Origin: JAJRVM01 sp041752115
Lineage (GTDB): Bacteria; Planctomycetota; Planctomycetia; Pirellulales; Pirellulaceae
Length of the DNA: 64,000 nucleotides
Assembly: GCA_041752115.1 (NCBI GenBank)
Contig: JBGSHS010000002.1
Location: 1-64,000 of the forward strand
Direction of reading: 5' to 3'
Both the position numbers and the translations under genes were made by a program. This document shows positions 8,789 to 17,958 of the stretch, piece by piece. The notes below the pieces were generated by a model. That model did no database searches, had not been told where the DNA came from, and saw nothing but the letters and a program-made list of their open reading frames with translations. Position 1 is the stretch's first letter. Every line of letters begins with the position of its first letter.

Positions 8789-10046
8789 CGCAAAAACCGA
8801 CAAAAAGGCCTGGCGAACTGGGAACCGTTGACGGCTTAATGGGTCTAATACCTAACCAAAGTGCCTTGCGCGGATTTTTTTGAACCAAAACCGACCGGGA
8901 TACGGCTCTTGTAGGTAGCGGGTCACTTGTCGGACACATGCTGGGCAAGTGGCCGTCTTCTATGTGCACCCTTTGGGAGGAGTACGCCATGATTGCCAAG
9001 ACAGGTACAGCGACGTCTCTTGCTCCGCGTGTCATGCCCGATGGCGTGCCACTACAGGGCATTGCGTCGTACCGATCTTGGCCGATTCCGCAGCCACGTC
9101 TCGGTGTGGTTCCATGGCGTTCTGGCTCATATCCGGGTGTTCGCTCTGGTCCCCGCTGTTGATCGCCTGCTGTGGAGATTTGCCAGCACGTCATTGCGGG
9201 CTATCCGCGCTTGAGCAACGCGCTTGCCCGGACTGGCGGCCCCTTGGCATTCACACCGGTGGATGTCAGCGGCCATTGGCTAGCGCGGCCAGTTTAGATT
9301 CCTGGCACCATAGGCGCCAGGTGCCGTCAAGCGGCCCTTGGTTAGTGCGAACGGGAAATTCGTGGGGGCGATTTCTCGGTCGGGCTCGGGAGGTCCCGGC
9401 AGGTTCCGTCGCCAGACCTAACAGTCATCGCGGCGGACCAAATCGAATCTCCCGATAAGGGACGTTAAACTGCGCTCAACAGCACGTACGGCGCCTGGTT
9501 CGTTGCAGCAAAGCTGTACGTGTTCAGCCCCGGAGCGGACAAGGGTTCGGGGTTGCGGCTGGTTTGGCCGCGACCGCGGCCCCTTGCCGGGGTTGTCCGA
9601 GAGTAGCGTGTGACTGCTCCGATGGACTGGTCCGGCCAACATGGCCGGGCTCTGGGAGACACCTGTCTCGAAAACCGCCGTCCGACCGATGGAAGAGGAA
9701 GCGAGGATTGGTTCGCTCGACAGGCACGTGGGCGTGAGCACGCTCAAGTGCAAGTACCCATGCCGGGCACTACCGCGAGGCCGAGATCCGTAAGCGGCCT
9801 TAGGCCTGAAAGGGAGACATCCCAGCTTTGGCAGCTGAGCGAAACGGCCGGTGGCGTATCGGCCGAGCCAGGGCATGGAGCAAGTTAGAGCGAATCGGTC
9901 GAGCTTCCGGCCAGGCTGTTGTGCGGAGAAAGGGCGTTCGCCAGTGCGGTCGACCAAGCGGCGGGGGTGCGAGCTGCAACGCGGCAACTCGCACCCCGCC
10001 ACGCTCCGCCTCGTCTGAGGTTTTGAGAAACCGAATCAGGCGCCGG
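8789..10046. other. Long stretch with no firm gene
   Basis: About 1.25 kb without a convincing protein. Frames here are short or have protein composition unlike the neighbours (Arg, Ser and Trp rich). One 57-codon frame with a good ribosome-binding site is listed separately. The stretch may be decayed mobile DNA or may hold an untranslated RNA; I see no tRNA or rRNA. Confidence 0.5.
8990..9162 (+). CDS. Possible small protein, unrecognised
   Basis: A 57-codon frame starting at an ATG preceded by GGGAGGAGTACGCC, a very good ribosome-binding site. The encoded peptide begins MIAKTGTATS and is rich in Pro, Arg and Trp. I recognise no family. Similar leaders precede the IS256 transposase at 1657 (GGAGTACGCCACC), so this may be the start of a decayed gene rather than a living one. 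Confidence 0.22.
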
Positions 10047-10478
10047 TCACCATCCATACCGGTATAGATCCAAAAGTCGCCCGCCTCGATCAAATTCGAA
10101 TTTATACGGGCGCCCTTTGTGTTTGCAGAGCGTGACGTCGGGGCTGACTCGGTTGAATTCCAAGTCGTAGATCTTCTCGGTGAATTCACCGTCCCCGCCA
10201 ATGCGGTCGAAGCGAATTTGGATCGCGTCCGCATCGTAGTAGCTGTGGTATTGGTATCCGCTGTTAGGATGCCGGTGCGTGTGCGACTTCCAGTCGCTCC
10301 AAACACCATCCTTCTTGGCGCGAAGTTGGTATTCCAGCTGAACGTTGCTCTTGTTGTAGATCGTGACCACGCCCAAATAATTCTGATCGGCTCGGATGTC
10401 GCTGGCCGCAGAGAGCGTGGTCAGCCCCATGACAGCGGTGCTCAGCAAGATGGATCGAAATCGAGATACCTGTAGCAT
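10047..10478 (-). CDS. Secreted hypothetical protein
   Basis: A 143-residue protein with a clear N-terminal signal peptide (positive start, then LLSTAVMGLTTLSAAS and cleavage near SDIRA, about residue 30). The mature part is beta-rich and polar, with many Tyr and charged residues (for example YQYHSYYDADAIQIRFDRI), suggesting a small beta-sandwich in the periplasm. GGAGGAATAAACC before the ATG at 10478 supports the start. It stands alone between repeat regions. I do not recognise a family. Confidence 0.75.
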   Translation of the reverse strand: MLQVSRFRSILLSTAVMGLTTLSAASDIRADQNYLGVVTIYNKSNVQLEYQLRAKKDGVWSDWKSHTHRHPNSGYQYHSYYDADAIQIRFDRIGGDGEFTEKIYDLEFNRVSPDVTLCKHKGRPYKFEFDRGGRLLDLYRYGW

Positions 10479-10727
10479 GGTTTATTCCTCCGGGAAACAG
10501 CGCAGTAGCAATACCGTTCGGCCCGAAATGTGCCAGCCGGCATTTTCTTCGGACTGGGCTGGCTAGCGATCAGCAGATGTGTCATTTTGTGTGCCTGTCG
10601 AACAAGCGAGTCAAGCAATCGAACATCGAAGAGTCGGATATCACCCCTCTCGCCTAGCAGATCGTCGCGCTAGTGTCTGAGCACGCTGGCCCGACGCGCG
10701 CTCAGCGCTGACTCCTCAACCCTTCCC
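10479..10727. other. Non-coding upstream region of the secreted protein
   Basis: About 250 bases without a gene, AT-richer near the secreted-protein start, so probably holding its promoter, then merging into the 71-bp repeats. Confidence 0.4.
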
Positions 10728-10936
10728 GACCCCCACGAGCTCCGCTCGTGCGGTGAACCAGATGGTCAGCTACCGACGCCGCTCGCCCCCTCTCTCCCTG
10801 ACCCCCACGAGCTCCGCTCGTGCGGTGAACCAGATGGTCAGCTACCGACGCTGCCCTCTCAACACTTCCCGACCCCCGCGAGCTTCGCTCGTGCGGTGAA
10901 CCAGATGGTCAGCTACCGACGCTGTACCAACTGGCG
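10728..10936 (+). repeat. 71-bp tandem repeat, three units, forward orientation
   Basis: Units begin with GACCCCCACGAG at 10728, 10800 and 10871, so the period is 71-72 bases. Each contains the hairpin CACGAGCTCCGCTCGTG (or one-base variants) followed by a conserved GTGAACCAGATGGTCAGCTA. They are the reverse complement of the units at 11220-11635, so the two blocks face each other across about 280 bases. Confidence 0.9.
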
Positions 10937-11219
10937 GTAGTGGTGCTGGTCGTCGAGCAGCACGGTCGTCTTGAGTCCTGGCCGGTGCTGACCGGTATGC
11001 GCGCTGCCTTCCTATGGATCGCTGACCGCAAAGGCCACGCGGTGGCCATATCCACGCTCCGTTGCGTGCCGAGGCGGACACGGCACCGCTGGAGATCGCG
11101 CTATCAGAACAACCTCGCGCATCTACTGCGATTGGGACGCGACTGGGAGCACGGGGTTCTACGTCGGCACGTTCGGCGAATACTCGATGCAGGCGGCGAG
11201 GAATCGTTTGCCGGCGCGG
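10937..11219. other. Spacer between opposing repeat blocks, possible gene remnant
   Basis: About 280 bases between the two 71-bp repeat blocks. A plus-strand frame ends at 11222 with the residues GFYVGTFGEYSMQAA near its end, which looks like coding sequence without a start; it may be the tail of a lost gene. Nothing can be identified. Confidence 0.3.
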
Positions 11220-11635
11220 TAGCTCACCATCTGCTTCACCGCACGAGCGGAGCTCGTGGGGGTCGGGGAAGAAGGGGGCGAGCGGCGACGTAGCTCACCA
11301 TCTGCTTCACCGCACGAGCGGAGCTCGCGGGGGTCGGGGAAGAAGGGGGCGAGCGGCGCCGTAGCTCACCATCTGCTTCACCGCACGAGCAGAGCTCGTG
11401 GGGGTCAGGGAGAGAGGGGACGAGCGGCGACGTAGCTCACCATCTGGTTCACCGCACGAGCGGAGCTCGCGGGGGTCGGGGAAGAAGGGGGCGAGCGGCG
11501 ACGTAGCTCACCATCTGGTTCACCGCACGAGCGGAGCTCGCGGGGGTCGGGGAGAGAGGGGACGAGCGGCGACGTAGCTCACCATCTGGTTCACCGCACG
11601 AGCGGAGCTCGTGGGGGTCCGGGAGGGAGGGGACG
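11220..11635 (-). repeat. 71-bp tandem repeat, six units, reverse orientation
   Basis: Six units begin with TAGCTCACCATCTG at 11220, 11291, 11362, 11433, 11504 and 11575, exactly 71 bases apart; the last is cut at about 11635, where transposase sequence starts. Unit differences are few (CTGCTT against CTGGTT, CGTGGG against CGCGGG). Each holds a perfect 7-bp hairpin around GGA. There are no unique spacers, so this is not a CRISPR array. A single diverged unit occurs at 57026-57071. Confidence 0.93.
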
Positions 11636-12517
11636 ATCCTCTCCCTGGCGACCGCTTGCGTGACGAATCTGGCCCTGGGACCGTACCAGGGAAAAGAGAC
11701 GGGGGAGCCGGCCTTGCTTCGTATGCTGCTTCGCAGCTTCATCCCGGGGGACATCGCGGTGGCGGATCGTTACTATTGTTCTTTCATGATGATCGCGCTG
11801 CTGCTCAGGCAGGGTGTCCAGACGTGCGCACGCAAACATCAGCTGCGTCACTCTGACTTTCGCCGCGGCCGGCGGTTAGGCAAGTACGATCACCTCATCA
11901 CGTGGACGCGACCGCCGCGTCCGGAGTGGATGGACGAAGCCACGTACGCGCAAATCCCTGAAGCGCTCACACTCCGCGAGATCCGCTATAACATCGTCGT
12001 TTCCGGTCGGCGCACGCGGACCATCGATATCCTCATGACGCTGCTCGATGCCGACGAGTTCACGCAACAGGACATCGCGGATTTGTATGGCTTCCGGTGG
12101 AATGCGGAATTGGATATCCGCAGAATTAAGGCTTCGTTGAACCTGGCGCACGTGCGCTGCAAGTCTCCAGAGATGGTGCACCAGGAACTGTGGACCACGA
12201 TTCTGGCCTGCAATCTGATCCGTACGACCGCTGCCGGTGCGGCCTTGGTGCATGACAAGCAACCGCGACAGATCAGTTTCACGAGTACCTGTCAATATGT
12301 GCTGGCATCGTGGATGCAATTGTCGGGCGGTTCGGTCCCCGACGCGCAACTGGAAGAGTACCTGGCCGAAGTGATTGCCCAGCTCGCGGACTGTCGAGTC
12401 GCCCACCGTCCTGGACGACTGGAACCGCGCGTCTTGAGACGACGCCGACATGATTATCCGCTCATGCAGAAACCGCGTGCCGTGCTACGGGCCGAGTTGC
12501 GGCGACGCTGCACCTGA
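11636..12517 (+). pseudogene. IS4-family transposase, N-terminally truncated
   Basis: About 290 codons of the C-terminal two thirds of an IS4-type DDE transposase. Visible family marks are GPYQGKETGE, the second catalytic Asp in VADRYYC, and the Y-R-E-K signature in YGFRWNAELDIRRIK. The frame runs back in register to about 11636 (LSLATACV), directly against the last 71-bp repeat, so the N-terminal third with the first catalytic Asp is gone. A GTG at 11660 could start translation but would give an inactive protein. The repeats appear to have replaced or been inserted into the 5' end. Confidence 0.88.
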
Positions 12518-12972
12518 GCACAGATCGCCGGCGGTGACACGGCACGCGTCGGCAGGTGAACACCGTGTCGCCCCATACACCGAACAGGAGGGCAACTTGA
12601 CGCTGATGCCGCAACACTGAACGCCAGAAAAAAGGTCGCGTTCCGCGATCGGCGCAGACACTGCGCGCCGATCATACGAGGACGCATCACCAGCCGCCAG
12701 CGCGTCATGAATGATCGCCGCGCGTTCCGACCTGGCACGCGCTGAACACCGCCGTAGTGCCCCGTGTCTTAACCGCTGTGATGCACCTAGCTTACAGACG
12801 ACAGTGCCATTCGGGACAGTCTCCTTTCCGGATCCGTTCTTTCTTGGCCGATCGTCGGAATTCTGAACCAAACTGGCTTCCAACTCGCCTTTGTTAATTG
12901 GACGGGGATCAATCGGGCTCGTCGTTACGCCCGTTTGTTGATCTAGGTGATTTTCGGAAGGAGATGCGAGAA
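12518..12972. other. Flank of the broken IS4 element
   Basis: About 450 bases with no gene that I can support. It probably includes the right end of the IS4 remnant and, near 12960, the promoter region of the PDZ protein. Confidence 0.5.
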
Positions 12973-13413
12973 ATGACGTCACACAGACTAGTACTTTCGG
13001 TCGTCGCAGTTGTGTGCTTGCTGGCTCCCTGCACTTTGCGGCAGGCCCGCGCCGATCAACCGCTCTTGGGATTCAATGGCACGCTGGTTCAGCTGCCTGA
13101 GCGATTCGGCTTCGGCCACCGAGTCAAAGGTATGAAGGTCCAGTCGGTTAGTCGAAACTCCCCGGCGGCGCGGATGGGATTGGAGCGGGGCGATATCGTC
13201 GTCACCATCGACAGTGTCGCGTTCAAGAGCCACAGCGGCTATCGAGCAGCGTTGCGTATGTCCTCTCAGCGTCCTAGCCTGATCGTGGTCAATGTGCGCA
13301 ACGGCCAGCTCACCCGCTTGAGTGGCGACTTGCCGCACGAGCGGGAAACGGGCGAGCATCCCGACACGATGGGGCTGGCCATCGACCTGGTCGAAGACAT
13401 GCAGGGCCGTTGA
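12973..13413 (+). CDS. Secreted PDZ-domain protein
   Basis: A 146-residue protein with a signal peptide (LVLSVVAVVCLLAPC, cleavage after about ARA) followed by one PDZ domain at about 45-125. The carboxylate-binding-loop region and SPAARMGLERGDIVVTID match the usual PDZ core. No protease domain is attached, so it probably works as a periplasmic peptide-binding adaptor. The ATG at 12973 has GGAAGGAG nine bases upstream; another in-frame ATG at 12964 overlaps that site and is less likely. It stands alone, and its partner is unknown. Confidence 0.82.
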   Translation: MTSHRLVLSVVAVVCLLAPCTLRQARADQPLLGFNGTLVQLPERFGFGHRVKGMKVQSVSRNSPAARMGLERGDIVVTIDSVAFKSHSGYRAALRMSSQRPSLIVVNVRNGQLTRLSGDLPHERETGEHPDTMGLAIDLVEDMQGR

Positions 13414-13683
13414 ATTGATGGTTGGCACTGGCTCACGCCGGAATGGAATATCCCGTAATACCGACGGCGAGTAATCGAACTCGCCGAAAACACCGCCGGG
13501 GTATGATAGACTCCTCGGCTTTTCTGTCTGGGATTCCTCAATTACAGAAAATGTGCGGCACTCGTGAGCCTTCTGTCCTCGCGATCCGGCTTATCTGGAT
13601 AGCCCACAGGAGTTGTGACTCATGGCTCCTTACGGCACAACTTCATGCCACTTCGACTAATGACTGTAAGGGAGCTAGACTCA

Positions 13684-14205
13684 ATGAGTGCACACCTAAT
13701 CCGGACAATTCGCGAGACTTTCGTCGACAAGTCGGTCAGTGAACTACGGAATATTTACGAGTCAAGGGATCTGTCACAATGGTCACCTGCAGCGATCGAG
13801 GCTGCGCGTCAACTACTGCTCGAGCGCGGGGAGTCAAACGTCGACGACCGTCCGGTGGTCGAGTTGCCCAGTGAGCCAAAAAAAGTCCCGGTGGGACAAA
13901 CATGTCCTTCCTGTGGTGGTACTGAGTTTACTCCCACCAGACCGACGGCATGGGTCGCCTTTGCCCCAGACCGTATCTGCACTACGTGTGAAACGAGATA
14001 CTCACTCCCCACGCCGCTGTGGGCAGGTCTCCTGTTCATTCTGATTGGGTTGCCACTGGTCGGGTTATGCGTTGCTCTGCTGCTGGCAAGTGCAAGTGGG
14101 GCTTTTCACGCGGCGCGTGTTGTCCCGGTTGCCGTCATTGGCGTTGTCGGAGCCTTGTCACTTGTACACGGATGTCGTTCGCTATTCAGTGTCGGAAGAA
14201 CTTGA
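13684..14205 (+). CDS. Zinc-ribbon membrane protein, hypothetical
   Basis: A 173-residue protein. Residues 1-60 are polar and helical (SELRNIYESRDLSQWSPAAI). A zinc ribbon follows, with CPSC and CTTC about 27 residues apart, then two hydrophobic segments (PLWAGLLFILIGLPLVGLCV and VVPVAVIGVVGALSLVHG). The start at 13684 has AAGGGAG nine bases upstream; an earlier in-frame start at 13615 is possible but lacks a site. Proteins of this plan are usually uncharacterised inner-membrane proteins. No operon partner. Confidence 0.7.
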   Translation: MSAHLIRTIRETFVDKSVSELRNIYESRDLSQWSPAAIEAARQLLLERGESNVDDRPVVELPSEPKKVPVGQTCPSCGGTEFTPTRPTAWVAFAPDRICTTCETRYSLPTPLWAGLLFILIGLPLVGLCVALLLASASGAFHAARVVPVAVIGVVGALSLVHGCRSLFSVGRT

Positions 14206-14506
14206 GGTCGCTCGGGACACAGTCATCATCGCAGACAACCCTCTCTGTTTCTTGTGCCCGTTGGGCACATCGACCTCTCAGTTGCCGCTGCCTTAAGGCA
14301 TGGCATGCACCGATGTTCCGGTAGATCAACTCGGGCTTCTTAACAGAGGGTCAGTTGGGAAAGGCCGTTGCTGCCGGCGACCACTTGTCGGAAACGAAGA
14401 CTGCTGGTCACGAGTCGATCAGAGAGCAAGAGGCCTAAGCCGAACATGAACCGTAACTGGTTCAAGAACGAGTGCCTTTCTTGTCGTAGCGGAAGCCGCC
14501 GAGGCT
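14206..14506. other. Intergenic, nothing seen
   Basis: About 300 bases between convergent genes. I see no gene, tRNA or strong terminator hairpin. Confidence 0.4.
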
Positions 14507-15160
14507 TCAGTCATCTCCCAGCAGCTTGGCCAATCGTTCTTGGATCCGTCGCAGCTTGTACCGCACGGCTTCGCGTCCGATTCCCAATTTCTCGGCGATC
14601 TGCTGCTCGGTATGGCCTTGCAGCCGCAGAGCGAGTATCTCAGGGTAGGGTGGTTCGAGGTTTTCCAGGATCCTGGTTACGATCTCCCAGATCTGATATC
14701 CGTTGAGCTGCAGGCGGAAGATGCTGGCCTCGGTTTGGCTGACGTTCTGTAGGACGAGATCGAGTGCATCGCCCAATAGTTGCGCCTCACGAGCCGTAGG
14801 CGCTCGCTGCTCGGGCAAATCTCCTTCGAACGCCTGTTCCTTACCTGGCGACCGCTTCTCGGCCTCGTGGTATTCCACGTGCTTGAGGATTTTCCGCCGA
14901 GCGAGCGTTTGCAACAGCTTCCACAAGGCTCCGACGTGCTCAAATTGGAACTCACCTTCGGTGGCACGTCGGAAGAACGTTCGAAATACCGACTGCACGA
15001 TATCTTCCGCGTCTTCACGGCTCTGATATCGCTTGTTCATTTCGCGCTCGACCAACCCGCACAGGCGCTGGCGAAATGCCCGATCGACGTCTAACCAGGC
15101 GGAATCAGCCCCCTCCACAATCCGATCGGGTAGAGAGTCGCGCGAATCGTCGCTGGTCAT
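14507..15160 (-). CDS. ECF-type RNA polymerase sigma factor
   Basis: A 217-residue sigma factor. Region 2 is at about 30-95 (REDAEDIVQSVFRTFFRRA, then ALWKLLQTLARRKILKH), and region 4 is at the C-terminus (PYPEILALRLQGHTEQQIAEKLGIGREAVRYKLRRIQERL), forming the -35-recognising helix-turn-helix. This is the planctomycete ECF type found with Ser/Thr kinases. GGGAGG eight bases before the ATG at 15160 supports the start. It is transcribed away from the kinase-FGE gene starting at 15442; the shared 280-base gap probably holds both promoters. No anti-sigma gene is visible, so control by the kinase is a reasonable inference. Confidence 0.9.
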   Translation of the reverse strand: MTSDDSRDSLPDRIVEGADSAWLDVDRAFRQRLCGLVEREMNKRYQSREDAEDIVQSVFRTFFRRATEGEFQFEHVGALWKLLQTLARRKILKHVEYHEAEKRSPGKEQAFEGDLPEQRAPTAREAQLLGDALDLVLQNVSQTEASIFRLQLNGYQIWEIVTRILENLEPPYPEILALRLQGHTEQQIAEKLGIGREAVRYKLRRIQERLAKLLGDD

Positions 15161-15441
15161 GAAATCGGCCTCCCGAGAATTCGGCCATGCGAAGTGTCGG
15201 CGATGTGAATCGATACTCCGGATGTGGCCAATATAAGCTGCGGTTCATGCGGTTTCCACTATACTGCCACAACTCGCCCTGCTATCCCAAGTTCGAGAAC
15301 CGGCGACGCACTATCGAGAAATCGCGCCGCCAAAGCCGATGATCCCAGGCTCGTGCTTCACTTGCACTGGTGGTGGGATTACACTGACGTGTGGTTCTCG
15401 TCGTGTTTCACCGGAAAAGATCTTCTCGACTATCGTCTCTG
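15161..15441. promoter_or_regulatory. Divergent promoter region, sigma factor and kinase-FGE
   Basis: A 281-base gap between two genes read outward. It must hold at least the sigma-factor promoter. I do not mark boxes because ECF-dependent promoters of this group are not recognisable to me by eye. Confidence 0.4.
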
Positions 15442-17658
15442 ATGTCCGCGGAAAAAACCTCATCACTTCTGGGCCAGACGATACTCGGCCGCTACCGCGT
15501 CAAGCAGCAGATTGGTAGCGGTGGGATGGGGGAAGTATATCTGGCCGAGGATCTGGTTGCGGGCGGGGACGTCGTGCTGAAGTCTCCACATTCGGGGCTA
15601 CTGCTGCTGGACCCGCAGCTGCGGCAGCGGTTCCTGCGCGAGATCCGCGAAATGCGCAAACTCGACCACACGCACATCGTCAAGATCTACGATGTGCTGG
15701 AGTTGGACGAACGCCCGATCGCGATCATGCAGCATCTGGGAGGGGGCAGCCTCGATCAGTGCCGTCATAGCTCGTTGCAGCGCTGGCTGCCGTCGATTGC
15801 CGGTGCCTTGGACTACATGCATGCGCGGCGCAAGGTTCACCGGGATGTGAAACCGGCGAATATCTTCTTCGATGCGCAAGGTACGGCTTACCTGGGCGAC
15901 TTCGGGATTGTGAAATCGCTCGACGGCACCATGACCTCCTACACGGCCGACGGCTTTACGCCCGGCACACCCAAGTACATGTCCCCCGAGGCCGTGCGGG
16001 GCATGGATCTGGATGGGCGGGCCGATCAGTATTCGCTGGCGATTGTGGTCTACGAATCTCTAGCTGGTCGTATCCCCTTCAATGTGGATGCGGATAGCAC
16101 GTATCAGCTGATGAACGCCCATGCGGAGGTCCGGCCGCTACCACTGTCCGAGATCGATACTCGCTACAGCGCCGCCACCAGCGCAGTGCTCGATCGCGCG
16201 CTGTCGAAACGGCCGGATGAGCGTTTTGCCAGTTGCGGCGAGTTTGCCGCGGCGGTGATTGAGTCGCTTAAGCAGGTGACGCAGCACGGCCCGGATCCGG
16301 TCGTCGCTGACCCCGTTGAGCTGCCGGTTGGTGTTCCGCCGTTCGCGATTCCGCCGGAGCGAAGGTCAGCATCAGCTCCGGCAGCGCGCGGCTGGAGATC
16401 GTCTCTGGCCGCCAGGCCTGGCCTTGTCACAGCGATCGCCGCAGTGCCGTATCTTGTCGCGGGGCTCATGCTGTTGATTGTTGCGTGGCAGGGACGGAAC
16501 GAGCCCGTCGCGAAGCACGAAGTACCGGCTGAATCGACTGGGGAAACCGGAGTCGGATCGGGTGTGGAAGTCGCAAGTCCTGATAGGTCCTCGCATTCTA
16601 CTCAAGAAACGGACAAGCCGAATTCTCGACTATCAGGTTCCGGAGCCATGGCGGTGAAGGGGACGAATTCATCGCGCGCCCAGAAGGCCGATGATTCGTG
16701 GAGGGCGACTGCGGACGGTGCCAGCAACATGAATCCTCCGAGGCAACCGGATGCTTCCGCCGACAAGCCCGTCAATACGGGCCCGAGCGCTGACACAACC
16801 GCCACGTCAGGAAAATCAGCGGCGAAGAAGCGCGAGCCTGATTTGGCCACGGCACCGTTCGGGGCCTCGCAAGCGAAGGAATACCAGCGTCAATGGGCGG
16901 CTTACCTTGGCATCAGTCCCAAGTTGACGGTGAAGCTCGATTCATCCACGGACCTGAAATTCGTGCTGATTCCACCCGGTGAGTTTCTGATGGGTTCGCC
17001 AGATGGCGAGGAAGATCGAGAAAGTGACGAAGGCCCCCAGCATCGAGTTCGAATCACGAAACCGTTCTATTTGGGCGAGTGTGAGGTGACGCAGGGGCAA
17101 TTTGATGCGTTGATGCACACTCGTCCCTGGAGTGGCAAGAGGTACGCGAAGGAAGGGAGCGTTTGCGCGGCGAGCTATGTAAGCTGGAACGACGCGGCGG
17201 AATTCTGCCAACGCTTGAGCCAGAAAGAGGGACGGACGTATCGATTGCCGACGGAGGCGGAGTGGGAGTATGCCTGTCGGGCTGGTACAACCACAGCGTA
17301 TCACTTTGGCAGTGACAGCTCGAGTCTCGGCGACTATGGGTGGTATGACGGAAATGCAGATTCAAAGAACGAACAATACGCCCACGAAGTAAGTCAGAAG
17401 AAGCCGAACAGCTGGGGCCTTCATGATATGCTTGGGAATGTGCGGGAGTTGTGTTCCGATTGGTATGAGAGTGGCTACTACGGCGCTTCGCCGCAAGACG
17501 ATTCGGCGGGGCCTCCTTCTGGCTCGCACCGCGTGGCTCGCGGCGGCAGCTGGCTCTTCGGCGCGAGGTTCTGCCGATCGGCGTACCGTAGCGGCCACTC
17601 GCCGGACTCTCGCTACTCCGACCGCGGCTTCCGTGTGGCCCTCGTTCCGGCGGAGTAA
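15442..17658 (+). CDS. Ser/Thr kinase receptor with FGE-sulfatase domain (paralogue A)
   Basis: A 738-residue transmembrane kinase. The catalytic domain is at about 15-265 (GSGGMGEVYLAED glycine loop, VVLKSP lysine, HRDVKPANIFF, DFGIVKS, then GTPKYMSPEA). A membrane helix is at about 327-350, then a low-complexity linker to about 490. The C-terminal 235 residues are an FGE-sulfatase domain, a C-type-lectin-like fold (KFVLIPPGEFLMGSP, TYRLPTEAEWEYACRAG, LGNVRELCSDWY, RGGSW, GFRVAL), on the outer side. So it likely senses an envelope or external ligand and phosphorylates cytosolic proteins. It is closely similar at DNA level to the kinase at 27775. The last 40 residues look like a diversified region (separate entry). 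The start is chosen by homology; no clear ribosome-binding site. Confidence 0.92.
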   Translation: MSAEKTSSLLGQTILGRYRVKQQIGSGGMGEVYLAEDLVAGGDVVLKSPHSGLLLLDPQLRQRFLREIREMRKLDHTHIVKIYDVLELDERPIAIMQHLGGGSLDQCRHSSLQRWLPSIAGALDYMHARRKVHRDVKPANIFFDAQGTAYLGDFGIVKSLDGTMTSYTADGFTPGTPKYMSPEAVRGMDLDGRADQYSLAIVVYESLAGRIPFNVDADSTYQLMNAHAEVRPLPLSEIDTRYSAATSAVLDRALSKRPDERFASCGEFAAAVIESLKQVTQHGPDPVVADPVELPVGVPPFAIPPERRSASAPAARGWRSSLAARPGLVTAIAAVPYLVAGLMLLIVAWQGRNEPVAKHEVPAESTGETGVGSGVEVASPDRSSHSTQETDKPNSRLSGSGAMAVKGTNSSRAQKADDSWRATADGASNMNPPRQPDASADKPVNTGPSADTTATSGKSAAKKREPDLATAPFGASQAKEYQRQWAAYLGISPKLTVKLDSSTDLKFVLIPPGEFLMGSPDGEEDRESDEGPQHRVRITKPFYLGECEVTQGQFDALMHTRPWSGKRYAKEGSVCAASYVSWNDAAEFCQRLSQKEGRTYRLPTEAEWEYACRAGTTTAYHFGSDSSSLGDYGWYDGNADSKNEQYAHEVSQKKPNSWGLHDMLGNVRELCSDWYESGYYGASPQDDSAGPPSGSHRVARGGSWLFGARFCRSAYRSGHSPDSRYSDRGFRVALVPAE
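17539..17655 (+). other. Candidate diversified (DGR-type variable) region A
   Basis: Between an RGGSW codon block (CGCGGCGGCAGCTGG at 17539-17553) and GGCTTCCGTGTGGCC at 17626-17640, the 24 codons differ strongly from the same region of paralogue B at 29893-30009, while both flanks are identical. Fifteen of the 24 codons here end in C (CTC, TTC, GGC, TAC, AGC, CAC and so on), the outcome expected if AAC codons of a template were mutagenised at A. This is inference; no template or reverse transcriptase lies in the window. Confidence 0.5.
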
Positions 17659-17958
17659 GTAGTCAGGAGTCTGGCCGGGCGTTCGGTACGTGCCCTGCGG
17701 AGCAGGGTCGAGCGGAGCGAGAGTCCGAACGGCCGACCAGGACTGCAGAAAGCGTGTAGAAGGTGCTCCTGGGGGTCCAGCGCCCCCTGGCGAAGTAGAG
17801 AGGCCGAATGCAGCTGTGAGCCGGCCGCCATCGCGCAGTTGTGTCGCTGTGTCGGGCTTTCCGGTTGGCAAGTCCGAATTCGACCGTGACCGCCAGCGTG
17901 CGGCCGTGCGGTGCGATCTGACTTCGCGATCCTACGGAAGATACCCATGCACTACGAT
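17659..17958. other. Downstream region shared by the two kinase-FGE genes
   Basis: From about 17668 (AGTCTGGCC) the sequence matches the region after 30022. It contains the hairpin CCCTGC-GGA-GCAGGG at 17693-17707, found again at 30047-30061. There is no T-run, so a classical terminator is doubtful; a hairpin just after a variable region is a known feature of diversity-generating retroelement targets. Beyond 17750 I see nothing more. Confidence 0.6.

Noticed and set aside
8949..9458. Plus-strand frame of 169 codons
   Set aside because: No ribosome-binding site, composition rich in Arg, Ser, Cys and Trp, and no recognisable domain.
11220..11635. CRISPR array
   Set aside because: The 71-bp units follow each other with no unique spacers, and no cas gene is present.
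17693..17707. Rho-independent terminator
   Set aside because: The hairpin has no T-run on either side; its identical position after both kinase-FGE genes is better explained by shared ancestry or retrohoming function.
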